A stretch of 64,000 nt of DNA from Hydractinia symbiolongicarpus (lineage: Eukaryota; Cnidaria; Hydrozoa; Anthoathecata; Hydractiniidae). Numbering within the stretch: position 1 is the first letter of the stretch; each line of letters starts with the position of its first letter. Below the pieces are notes generated by a model. That model was not told where the DNA came from and did not search any database. It saw only the letters and a program-made list of their open reading frames with translations. The stretch covers positions 26,106,501 through 26,170,500 of the forward strand of contig NC_079879.1 of the NCBI RefSeq assembly GCF_029227915.1. The letters are read 5' to 3'. Positions 44,767 through 53,862 of the stretch are shown here, one piece after another. The position numbers and the translations under genes are program-made.

Positions 44767-47700
44767 CTTCGAGAAATACGGTTGCTGAATTAAGAAAACT
44801 CGCTAAGGAACGCGGCCTACATGGATACTCAAGGCTCAGAAAGGCCGATCTGATCGAATTATTGACACCCACTACCGTGTCAGCACCGGTTAGACCCGTA
44901 CCAGACCCGGGATACAAATCTCTGGAGGCGTTTCTAGGATCCGGTGGATCTATACCCGTACCAGCACCGAGACCGGCACCGAGACCCTTGAGATCCGGTA
45001 CGGACATGGATATGTTCGAGCAGGAAGAAATGGCTAAAACTAGACCTCAGGTGAAAAGCAAGTTGAATGAATGGAGGGAATGGTTAATAAATCATGTACC
45101 TAAGGCTATTAAGGATAAAACAACAAAAGCTTTCAAAACCATGAAGGATAAGATCATGGGTTTGTATAAAAAGGACAGTGGAGAGGAAGAGGTGAAAGAG
45201 GAGGAAGAGGTGAAAGAGGAAAATCCTTATACTCCTATTGAAGAAGCGTTTGTAGGTTCCTACAAAAGGTTCAAGATAAACCCTGACGGTGAGAAGAATG
45301 TCAAGGTCTTTCTCGAAAAGGTCGAGCATGTCGTCAAGAGGTTGATGAGTGACGTGCTCGGGCAGAAGAAGTCATTGAAGACCCAGGCGACCTTGTGGGT
45401 TAAGTGGGTAAGGGAGGACACCAGCTCGGCTGATGCCCCGTGTGTACATGTCGATAAAGCTTTCAATAGCTATATGGAGATACTGCACACCCACGATGAC
45501 ATTTCTGATGTTTTCGATCGGATGTGTAATAAGATAATCGAGCAGATTGAAAACCCTGCTCTACCCGCCAGCGGGTTCACAATCGAAAGGATCCTACATA
45601 TGCATGTGGACTTTCATAAACTGAAATTAACGAGAGGCAGCTCTTACTTGCCACTACCTAAGAATTTCAGTGGAAAATTCTCTGTGATTAATCCTAAAAA
45701 TGAAGAAGATGATGAATGTTTCAGATGGGCTGTTTTAGCTGCCTTATATCATGATAAGATAGATAATCATCCTGAACGAATCTCAATCCTTAAGAAGTAT
45801 GAAGACAAGTGTAATTGGAATGGTCTATCTTTCCCAATGGCACTAAACAAGATAGATTTGTTTGAGAGAAGAAACCCTGATATCGCTGTGCATGTTTTAA
45901 CAAAAGACGATGTAGAAGGTGTCTACATGTGCCGTAGGTCGAAGCATCTGGATCGTAAGGAGACAGTTGTTTTGTTTTTACTGTGTGATGGGGATAAGAG
46001 ACATTATATCGCTGTTAAGAACTTGAGCGGTGTCCTGAGCAAGGCCAACTCAAAGCATGAACATAAAGAGCATTATTGCTTGAATTGTCTCTCTGGTTTT
46101 CCAAGCGAACAGAAAAGGGATGAGCACTTTGAGTATTGCAAGGATAATGATGCTGCTAAGGTTCAACTCCCTAAAGAGGGTAGCACCTTAACCTTCACTG
46201 ATGGTAAGTTTCAGCTCAAGGTTCCATTCATCATTTATGCCGATTTCGAAGCTTTTACACAAGAATTGCCCGAGGATGAGAGAAAAGGCGGATCATCAAC
46301 CGAGAAAGTTGGTAAACATGTCCCAACCGGATTCTGTTGTTATAGTAAATATGCTCATGGTGAAGTTCCCAACCCTCTTAATCTTTACCGTGGTGAGGAC
46401 TGTGTTCCGCGCTTTGTAGATCATGTGGTTTCCGAGGCTGAAAGGTTATATAACATGTTTCCTCAGAAAGAAATGGATCCACTGACGGATGAGGAGCGTG
46501 ACGGTTTCAATAGATCCGAGGTTTGCCACATTTGTATGAAGGAATTTGATGGTGATGATGACATCAAGGTTAGGGATCACTGTCATTTCACTGGTAAGTT
46601 TCGCGGATCCGCCCATCAGGAATGTAATCTGCGTTACAAGGTTCCTAATTATATTCCGGTTGTATTCCACAATCTTAGCGGATATGATGCGCATTTATTC
46701 ATTAAGGAGCTTGCAAGAAAGTACGGAGAGGATGGTATGGGTGTAATCGCAGAGAATAAGGAGAAATATATCTCTTTCTCGACCGATGTTAAGGTTGGCG
46801 AATATATTAACAAAAATGGTGAGACTAAGGACAAAAAGATAAAGCTAAGATTCATAGATTCGTTTAGATTTATGTCTAGCGGCTTGAACAATCTTAGTGC
46901 AAATCTCCCGGGTGTTAACAACATGAGATGTGATAAGTGTAGCTCAGGCTGCTCGTTTGAATATATTGATGAAAACTATATTGCTCACGGGAAATGTGGT
47001 GAATGCGATGTCGGTTGCAATAGAAATCTTGATAAGCAGAGTTTACTTGAAAAGTTCCGTAATATGCACACGGGAAACGATGAGCAGTTCAGGTTGCTGT
47101 TGAGAAAAGGTGTATACCCATATGAGTATGTTAACTCATTCGATAGGTTTAATGAAACTGAGCTCCCGTCAAAGGATGACTTTTATAGCGAGCTTAACAT
47201 GAGTCACATCAGTGATGCTGACTATGAGCATGCTCAGAAGGTTTGGAAAGCCTTTGATATTAAGGATCTAGGTGAATATCATGACATCTATCTCAATACA
47301 GATGTTCTATTGCTCGCCGGTGTGTTTGAGACATTCAGAGAGACGTGTTTGAGATACTACAAACTAGATCCCGCGCATTTTTACACAACTCCTGGATTAA
47401 CTTGGCAAGCATGTCTGAAAAAGACCGGGGTTAGTCTAGATCTATTGTCTGATATTGAGATGGTCACGTTCATTGAAAGCGGTATTAAGGGTGGATTGTG
47501 TCAAGCTGTCCACCGCCACGCCAAGGCCAACCATTCATATATGGGCGATATTTATAATACTTCGGAAGATACAACCTATCTGCAGTATCTTGATGCTAAC
47601 AATCTGTATGGATGGGCCATGATACAGAAGATGCCCACCGGAGGGTTTGAGTGGGATGATTCCGGTAAATTTACACCCGAACTCATTTCAGAGTTGGCTG

Positions 47701-48809
47701 TGGAAAACGGTGAAAAGGGGTACATGCTTGAGGTTGATGTTAGATATCCACCTGATCTTCATGACGCACATAACGATCTTCCTTTCATGCCCGAGAGGAA
47801 GGTTATCAATGGGGTCGAGAAGCTGACACCATGTCTTTCGAGCAAGACAAACTACATCATCCATATCCGTGCGCTTGCTCAGGCTTTGAATCACGGTATT
47901 GTTCTTGATAAGGTTCATAGAGTCTTGAGATTTAATCAGAGTGCGTGGCTGAAGTCGTATATAGACTTCAATACACAGCTGCGCACGGAGTCGAAGAATG
48001 ACTTTGAGAAGGATTTTTTCAAGCTGATGAACAATTCGTTCTTTGGTAAGACAATGGAGAATCAGCGTAAACACAAAGACGTACGCTTGGCTACGAAGAA
48101 GGAACAGTATGAGAAGCTGGTGATGAAGCCAAACTTCAAGGGTAGCACATGGTTCTCGGAAACACTGATGGGTGTAGAGATGTCCAAGATCAAGATCAAA
48201 ATGAATAAACCAACCTACCTAGGACTGGCAATTCTGGACATGTCTAAGATGATTATGTACGAGTTTCACTATGACTATATGAGACCGAAATATGGTGATG
48301 ATGTGAAACTTTGCTATATGGATACTGATTCATTCGTTTATCATATCAAAACGGGCGATTTCTACAAGGATATCGCTGATGATGTGTCTGAGAGATTTGA
48401 CACATCGGGGTATGATAAGGAAGATGGTAGACCTCTACCATTAGGTTTGAATAAAAAGATCATTGGGCTGATGAAGGACGAGTTAGGTGGTAAGGTGATG
48501 ACTGAGTTTGTAGCCCTAAGAGCTAAGACCTATGCATACAAACAACTATGTGGTAAGGAGGATAAGAGGTGTAAGGGGGTGAAGAAATGTGTGGTAAGGG
48601 AGACCATAGGTTTCGCTGATTATAAGAGATGCCTGTTTGAGGGTGAGAACATTTACAGAACCCAAATGACATTTCGATCTATTAAGCATGATGTTCACAC
48701 AATAAAAACTAATAAACTGGCGCTCAATGCCGATGATGATAAACGCATAATTTTGGAAGATGGTATTACCACACTGGCAAGAGGACATTATAGACACATA
48801 TCACTATAA
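44763..48809 (+). CDS. polB: Protein-primed family B DNA polymerase with SAP, zinc-finger and EndoVII-like modules
   Basis: 1348 residues from ATG 44763 to TAA 48809. In order: a SAP-like helix pair (about 4-36), a Pro-rich linker, acidic repeats (EEEVKEE near 140-155), and a C2H2-like finger (about 437-459). Exonuclease motif I, YADFEAF, is near 494. An EndoVII-like HNH zinc module lies near 587-620 (CHICMKEF ... RDHCHFTGKFRGSAHQECN). Exo II (FHNLSGYD) is near 637 and exo III (LNTDVLLLAG) near 845. Polymerase motif A (LDANNLYG) is near 942, B (LMNNSFFGKT) near 1090 and C (YMDTDSF) near 1187. All catalytic residues I checked are present. It replicates the element from its terminal repeats using a protein primer. 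It is the longest gene, and its last seven codons enter the right terminal repeat. Confidence 0.96.
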   Translation: MTSRNTVAELRKLAKERGLHGYSRLRKADLIELLTPTTVSAPVRPVPDPGYKSLEAFLGSGGSIPVPAPRPAPRPLRSGTDMDMFEQEEMAKTRPQVKSKLNEWREWLINHVPKAIKDKTTKAFKTMKDKIMGLYKKDSGEEEVKEEEEVKEENPYTPIEEAFVGSYKRFKINPDGEKNVKVFLEKVEHVVKRLMSDVLGQKKSLKTQATLWVKWVREDTSSADAPCVHVDKAFNSYMEILHTHDDISDVFDRMCNKIIEQIENPALPASGFTIERILHMHVDFHKLKLTRGSSYLPLPKNFSGKFSVINPKNEEDDECFRWAVLAALYHDKIDNHPERISILKKYEDKCNWNGLSFPMALNKIDLFERRNPDIAVHVLTKDDVEGVYMCRRSKHLDRKETVVLFLLCDGDKRHYIAVKNLSGVLSKANSKHEHKEHYCLNCLSGFPSEQKRDEHFEYCKDNDAAKVQLPKEGSTLTFTDGKFQLKVPFIIYADFEAFTQELPEDERKGGSSTEKVGKHVPTGFCCYSKYAHGEVPNPLNLYRGEDCVPRFVDHVVSEAERLYNMFPQKEMDPLTDEERDGFNRSEVCHICMKEFDGDDDIKVRDHCHFTGKFRGSAHQECNLRYKVPNYIPVVFHNLSGYDAHLFIKELARKYGEDGMGVIAENKEKYISFSTDVKVGEYINKNGETKDKKIKLRFIDSFRFMSSGLNNLSANLPGVNNMRCDKCSSGCSFEYIDENYIAHGKCGECDVGCNRNLDKQSLLEKFRNMHTGNDEQFRLLLRKGVYPYEYVNSFDRFNETELPSKDDFYSELNMSHISDADYEHAQKVWKAFDIKDLGEYHDIYLNTDVLLLAGVFETFRETCLRYYKLDPAHFYTTPGLTWQACLKKTGVSLDLLSDIEMVTFIESGIKGGLCQAVHRHAKANHSYMGDIYNTSEDTTYLQYLDANNLYGWAMIQKMPTGGFEWDDSGKFTPELISELAVENGEKGYMLEVDVRYPPDLHDAHNDLPFMPERKVINGVEKLTPCLSSKTNYIIHIRALAQALNHGIVLDKVHRVLRFNQSAWLKSYIDFNTQLRTESKNDFEKDFFKLMNNSFFGKTMENQRKHKDVRLATKKEQYEKLVMKPNFKGSTWFSETLMGVEMSKIKIKMNKPTYLGLAILDMSKMIMYEFHYDYMRPKYGDDVKLCYMDTDSFVYHIKTGDFYKDIADDVSERFDTSGYDKEDGRPLPLGLNKKIIGLMKDELGGKVMTEFVALRAKTYAYKQLCGKEDKRCKGVKKCVVRETIGFADYKRCLFEGENIYRTQMTFRSIKHDVHTIKTNKLALNADDDKRIILEDGITTLARGHYRHISL

Positions 48810-49174
48810 TTTATAGGACACAACAGGGGAGGGTGGGGAGGGACCCATGGGACGGGGAGGGGGTGGGGGATGGAGGGGGTTTTAGACGGATATTATAGAG
48901 CATGCTCTATAATTTAACGTAAAGTGGTAAAGTGCTAACGGATTTTATGGACTCTTCTATCGTTGATTTAACGGGTATGATCTATGATTTGACGTAAAGT
49001 GGTAAAGTGCTCATGGATTTATTGACTCCTCTATCGTTGATTTAACGGGCATGATCTATGATTTGACGTGGAGTGGTAAAGTGCTAAGGGATTTTATGGA
49101 CCTTTTACGTTGATTTAACGTGGATGCCCGCTTATTTGACATGATTGTCCTAGGATCGGCATTTTCCTATCTCT
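48790..49174 (-). repeat. Polinton right terminal inverted repeat
   Basis: Same length as the left repeat, with no gaps. The last 20 bases of the polymerase gene (to its TAA at 48807-48809) fall inside this repeat. The ATTATAGAGCA palindrome is at 48892-48913. Confidence 0.95.
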
Positions 49175-50587
49175 AAAGAGCTTAAAAAAGAAGAAACAAC
49201 TAAAAAGTCTATTGCTAAAAAGTATGGTGTCCCACCTAACACACTTTCATACTTGGTTAAGAATAAAAGTGACATTTTTACCAAGTATGAATCAGGCCAG
49301 TATGGAGTTAAAAGACAAAAGCTTTCTTCCGGAAAATACGATAACATTGATAAAGCAGTTTACAAGTGGTTCGTTAACGCTCGTGAAAGAACTGTGCCGA
49401 TTAGTGTCAAATCATTCGAGAAAAAGCATTGGATTTTGCAAAGCAATTCAACGAACCTGATTTTAAAGCTTCAGAAGGCTGGCTAGACAGATGGAAGTAC
49501 AGACAAAACATCATTTACAGAATTATTTCTGGAGAGGAAAAGTCTTGTACACCAGGGATGACAGCAAGCTGGGAAGAAACACACCTGCCAACCATTTTGT
49601 CACGCTATGATTTTCAATGCTGATGAATTCGGCTTGTTCTACCAGATGCTTCCAACAAATACCTATCATGCCAAAGGTGAAAGATGTGCTGGTGGAAAGT
49701 TCAGCAAAGTTCGTTTAACAGGACTTGCAGCAGGAAATGCCCTAGGTGAAAATTTGCCCATGTTCGTTATCGGAAAATCGGTTACACCGCGCTGTTTCAA
49801 AGGAGTCAGAAGTCTTCCCTGTCAGTACAAAGCTCAAATGAAGGCCTGGATGGATTCTGAAATCTTTACCGATTATGTGAAAAAACTCGATGTTAAATTT
49901 GAAACTGCGGGTCGAAAGATTGTCTTGATAATTGACAATTGCCCAGCTCATCCAGAAGTCACTGGTCTTAAAGCAGTAGAATTAGTTTTTCTACCACCAA
50001 ATACAACGTCTAAGACCCAGCCCATGGATCAAGGTGTAATCCGAGCATTGAAGGCATATTACCGGTCAAATCTTGTGAAACGTCAAATAAAGTTCATTGA
50101 CGGCGGTAAAGAGGTCCCTAAAATTAACATTCTTAAAGGGATGCAAATCTTGGTCAAATCATGGGACGCTGTTTCAAAAGACACAGTTAAAAACTGCTTT
50201 AAGAAGGCAGGCATCTCAAAAGAAGCACAGATCACGAGTCTCAATGATGCTGATGACCCATTTAAATCTCTTTCTGACAGCATAAGAGAGTTGAAAAAAA
50301 GAGAAGTTGACGGCGACATCTTTAACGCAGATGATTTTGTGGATATTGATTTTGAGGTATGCTTGAGTAAATCAATTGAATTGACTGATGAGGAAATCGT
50401 GGAAATCGTACTTAATGAGGACAAAGATCAAAACGCGCCGAATCTCGAAGATGACGATAATGATGAAATTGAGGCACATGACATCCCCCCGAAGAAGCCA
50501 AAGCAGTCAGAGTTGGAAGAGGCCTTAGAATTGTTGGAAAGATGGTCTTTGTTTGCGAGAATGGTCTTGAAATCAGAAAGCAGTTAA
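49175..50587 (+). pseudogene. pogo/Tigger-like transposase, main part, two frameshifts
   Basis: This continues the frame cut at 33641. First comes the rest of the CENP-B N-terminal helix-turn-helix (SIAKKYGVPPNTLSYL). A CENP-B/HTH region follows, split by a one-base shift in an A run near 49423. A second shift near 49612 lies just before the DDE domain. The DDE domain shows FNADEFGLFY (first D), LIIDNCPAHP (second D) and TQPMDQGVI (third D), the DDD pattern of pogo/Tigger transposases. A low-complexity acidic tail ends at TAA 50585-50587. It was a cut-and-paste enzyme for the element ends at 32614 and 50944. With two shifts and the Polinton inside, it cannot be active. Confidence 0.9.
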
Positions 50588-50921
50588 ACATGATAACACG
50601 TACATGTCAAAAACACTACATCGATAGTAAAAAACAATGTAGCATTAAAGATTTTTTTAAGAGTTGAACTCCTTGTATTTACTAGATACATTTTCTTTAT
50701 AACTTTCATATTTTAAAACCTGTTAACAATTTGTTCAAATTTATTCTTTCTTCAAAAAGTAAAAATTCTTTGTGTTTACACGCTCAACTGAACCACAATG
50801 CCTCAATTACTTAAGAAAAGTCTATCCCATTAAGGTTAAGTTGAAAATCTGGCGGGAAAACGAATTTTTCAGTTATTCGAACTCCCGGTTATTCGAAGTA
50901 AATTCTTATCCCCCTTGAGGC

Positions 50922-50944
50922 TTCGAATAACCGGGAGTCTACTG
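50922..50944 (-). repeat. pogo-like right terminal inverted repeat
   Basis: Exact inverse of the left end, followed by TA. An additional GGTTATTCGAA copy lies near 50887. Confidence 0.92.
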
Positions 50945-50946
50945 TA

Positions 50947-52586
50947 GTTTGAGAGAAGCTCATTTTATCAACTCGAAGAAGAAAGCTTAGTTAATTAGAC
51001 TACTTTAAACTTGGAAGAAAAAATGTTTTTTCGTCTTTCTGGTGATATTTCAGTGAAATTGTGTTGCACAAATTTTTGAAGAAGTATAACTAAAAAAATC
51101 AAATATTCTCACAATTAATAATAATTTTTGTATTAGTCTTTCTTACATGTGAAATATGTTGTGAACACTGAATAAAATCAGGTATATATCTGTCATGTAT
51201 ATACGTTATTTTTCCTGATGGTTTTAAATTTGATGGGGGGTAAAAATGAAGGGGTAAGTATGTTGTGTATGGAAAAGTATCCAATTGTATTATTTTTCCT
51301 CATTTTTTGAATGTTTTTTCTTTTTCAGATCAGCCTTTATCAAAACATCCACCCTCGGCATTTTGAGCTCTCTCGCTCAAAATGCCGAGGGTGAAGAATA
51401 ACGCCTAAATTCTGAAACATTCAGAAGTTCAATGTTACATAAAAGAATTTGTATATATCATAAAATGTCCAAAATTTTCTAGATTAATTTCAAAGACATC
51501 AAGCTAAAGCTTTTATTTTTTTAGAAAATACTATATGTAAAATATTTTATTTTTATTTATATATAGACAATGAATATAGAACATGAGTATGGAAGAAAAC
51601 CCTTTCAATGTTTTTACCGTTTGAAATGCAGCCTATAAATATTCTTGAGATGTTCTTAATTTACCATAAATGACGAATAAGCACGTGGAGAGGAAGCTTA
51701 TTTGATTTCGCCCATTACAGGGGGCGCTTAATTGGCAGGGCAGTTAATTAAGTAGTAATGCTTATTCAGCAGGGGGTGATTATTCTTTAATTTACGGTGT
51801 TACCGTAATTTGATGATAATTTCTACAGTTTGTAGCACTTTGAATTTTTATATTTTTTTAATATCTTTATTAAAAAAATTTGTAGTCAAGCTTCACAAAG
51901 CCTTAGAATAATCTTAACATTTTCTTAGATTTTAATACTTATGTTCTTATATACTTTGTTTCGTCCTCAGAACAAAGATATTTACGCTGGGCTTACTTTG
52001 TTTTTTCTGTTTTTTAACATGTTAAACTTTAGTTGCAGATAACATGCATCGCGTTTTCTGAGAATAATCTCACACTATATGACATATTTTAATGCCATAC
52101 TTATTATCTCTGCTGATGGCGGAAATCTTCAAGCCATCGGGCTTCTTGTTTATATGAATTTTAATCAAATTTTTTTTATTATTTCTTTTTTTTGTTTGTT
52201 TGCAAAGATCCGTCACCATTGATTCTTTCCTAGCTTATATCCAATCGCATATTAGTTACTTCAAAACACTTGTCAGATTTGGCATCAGAATCATATGATA
52301 AAATTTATACTTTATATTCACGACTCACTTGTCAATAATTTGCGCCTAAATGTTAAAAATGCTATTTATGTGTGCTACAGTATTCTTGATATCAAACTTT
52401 GGTTTACCTTGATATAAAAGTAACTCGATATTTAACTAATCCACAAAAGTTAATGGTAACTGTTTAGCAAGTAGGTCTACATGTCCAGAAAAGGTATCGG
52501 TTAAAAGGTAATTACACTCCCTAAGAAAGAAGAAGAATACTAGAAAAACTACAATTTTTATTAAATATTTTTTCTTTTAATAAGTC
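50947..52586. other. Intergenic right of the pogo element, no gene recognised
   Basis: AT-rich, with one perfect hairpin (51350-51393). No open frame looks like a gene. Confidence 0.55.
51350..51393. repeat. Perfect 19-bp stem hairpin
   Basis: CACCCTCGGCATTTTGAGC (51350-51368), loop TCTCTC, exact inverse at 51375-51393. Its GC content is higher than the flanks. It could be a tiny MITE or a structured RNA; no expression evidence. Confidence 0.8.
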
Positions 52587-52869
52587 TTAAAATATTAAGA
52601 CACCACCACCCTCGCTAGGCTTTACTTTACAAATAAAGGAACACGATTCCATACAGTGGCACTCTTCTCCATTAGCGCAAACGGCACCATCACATGGATT
52701 ATCTTCACAGTGGGAACAACCTAAATTTAAAGTAAATAGGATGCTCTTTAAATTTCGTTCAAATTAAAAAAGGAGGTTTTATTTAAAAAAAAAGAAGCTT
52801 ACCTCCAGCAGCATTCAACGCATCCACAGATGTCATACAAATCAGTAAAACAACAACGAAGAGTTTCAT
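52587..52869 (-). CDS. Small secreted cysteine-rich peptide
   Basis: Two exons: 52803-52869 (ATG at 52867-52869) and 52587-52720. They join in phase (G|GT) to 66 residues. The first exon is a signal peptide (hydrophobic core VVVLLIC, then small residues). The mature part has eight Cys in a C-x2-C-x4-C-x4-C-x5-C-x-C-x3-C-x3-C array within about 36 residues, so four disulfides are likely. The Cx4C...CxC part recalls antistasin-type or other small inhibitor folds, but I cannot assign a family; it could also be a venom, antimicrobial or matrix peptide. It was missed by simple frame scanning because of the intron. Confidence 0.75.
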
Positions 52870-53862
52870 CTCGCAAAACCAAGTTAGAATAGAAGAAAAT
52901 AAGTTAACGATTGATGATCAAGAAAAAAATCCAGCTTTTTAAACAGTTGCGCTAGCTAATATTGCTTCTTTATCAAATGGAAATTTAACTTTTCATAAAA
53001 GAAAAGACAAGTCCGCCTTCTCTTTTGTTTTCTTTCTTTATATATAAAATAGCACATCATCTTAAAGAGGACGTCGTTGTACATTTTCCGATCTTGATGT
53101 TGTCGCTCGCCTAGCAACTTTTTTTACTTACATACTTCTCACCCCAAATTTTACCAACTATTTATATAAGCAATAATATTTTGAATTGCAGGAAGTGAAT
53201 TCTGTAGAATAAACGTATTGCAAGTTTTGCTAATGGTGGTTCGTGTAACATTTTCATACAACACGTATGTGCAGTCCTTATATGGGCCTGCGGGAACTAA
53301 AAACTTTGCGTCTTCATCACCCTATAAAGGAACACGAGCTAATGAACATTGGTAATCTTTTTCATTGCTCGCAATCTCGTGCGTCTCAATATTTTGTTCT
53401 TGTGAGCAAAAAACATAATTTTTTAGCGGATAAGTTTGCCATTTTTTTAATGACATTTTTTCCTGTTCTGCTTTTAGACTATTGAAATATTAGCCATTAC
53501 TCAACGTCACAAAAAAGTTCTGGCATAAACAAAAAATTACTGCTGTGATTTTTGTTTCTGTACTAAAAGTGTGTCAATAGTCACAGTATGTTCGGAATAC
53601 CTTAGACCGAAAAAATAAGATTTAACAAAACTTCAATTTCGTGAATACCAGCAAATTAATGAGTGTGAAATATTTTATAAACGTATTTAAGCTAAATTTC
53701 ATCTCTATAATAATACGCTAAGTGTGTCTGTCTGTGTGTCTGTGACAGGCAAAATGGATGTCTTCATTTTCCTTTGATGTTGCCGAAAAATGCATCTCTG
53801 ATATGTTAAATTTTCTGACGTTATGGCGCGACGTCAATAACACTACTTTAACGTTAATATCC
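52870..53862. other. Upstream region of the Cys-rich gene and dispersed repeat
   Basis: The promoter of the Cys-rich gene should lie just right of 52869. At about 53696-53760 there is a diverged inverted copy of the repeat at 15261-15410 (ATAATAATACGC ... GTCTGTGACAGGCAAAATGG). Nothing coding. Confidence 0.5.

Larger units (their letters stand above)
33642..49174. mobile_element. Polinton/Maverick virus-like element, 15.5 kb
   Basis: Bounded by 385-bp inverted terminal repeats that begin AGAGATAGG and end CCTATCTCT, matching the AG...CT ends expected for Polintons. AAAGA is duplicated at both sides; the sixth base differs, while Polintons usually give 6 bp. It carries the signature genes: protein-primed family B polymerase, retroviral-type integrase, packaging ATPase, and minor and major capsid proteins. 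It also carries about ten small proteins, many with a membrane segment. Apart from one stop in the capsid gene, the frames are open. Gene order from the left: 111-aa(-), 402-class(-), minor capsid(+), major capsid(+), ATPase(+), four or five small genes(+), 141-aa(+), 468-aa(-), 199-aa(+), integrase(-), SAP(+), 125-aa(+), 100-aa(+), polymerase(+). Confidence 0.95.
32614..50944 (+). mobile_element. pogo/Tigger-like DNA transposon, interrupted by a Polinton
   Basis: The ends are perfect inverted repeats starting CAGTAGACTCCCGGTTATTC (32614-32636 and 50922-50944), flanked by TA on both sides (32612-32613, 50945-50946), the target duplication of Tc1/mariner-pogo elements. Several GGTTATTCGAA words lie just inside the ends and may be transposase sites. 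Without the Polinton the element would be about 2.8 kb. It encodes a broken CENP-B/Tigger-type transposase (+) and a divergent HIRAN-domain protein (-). Confidence 0.92.
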
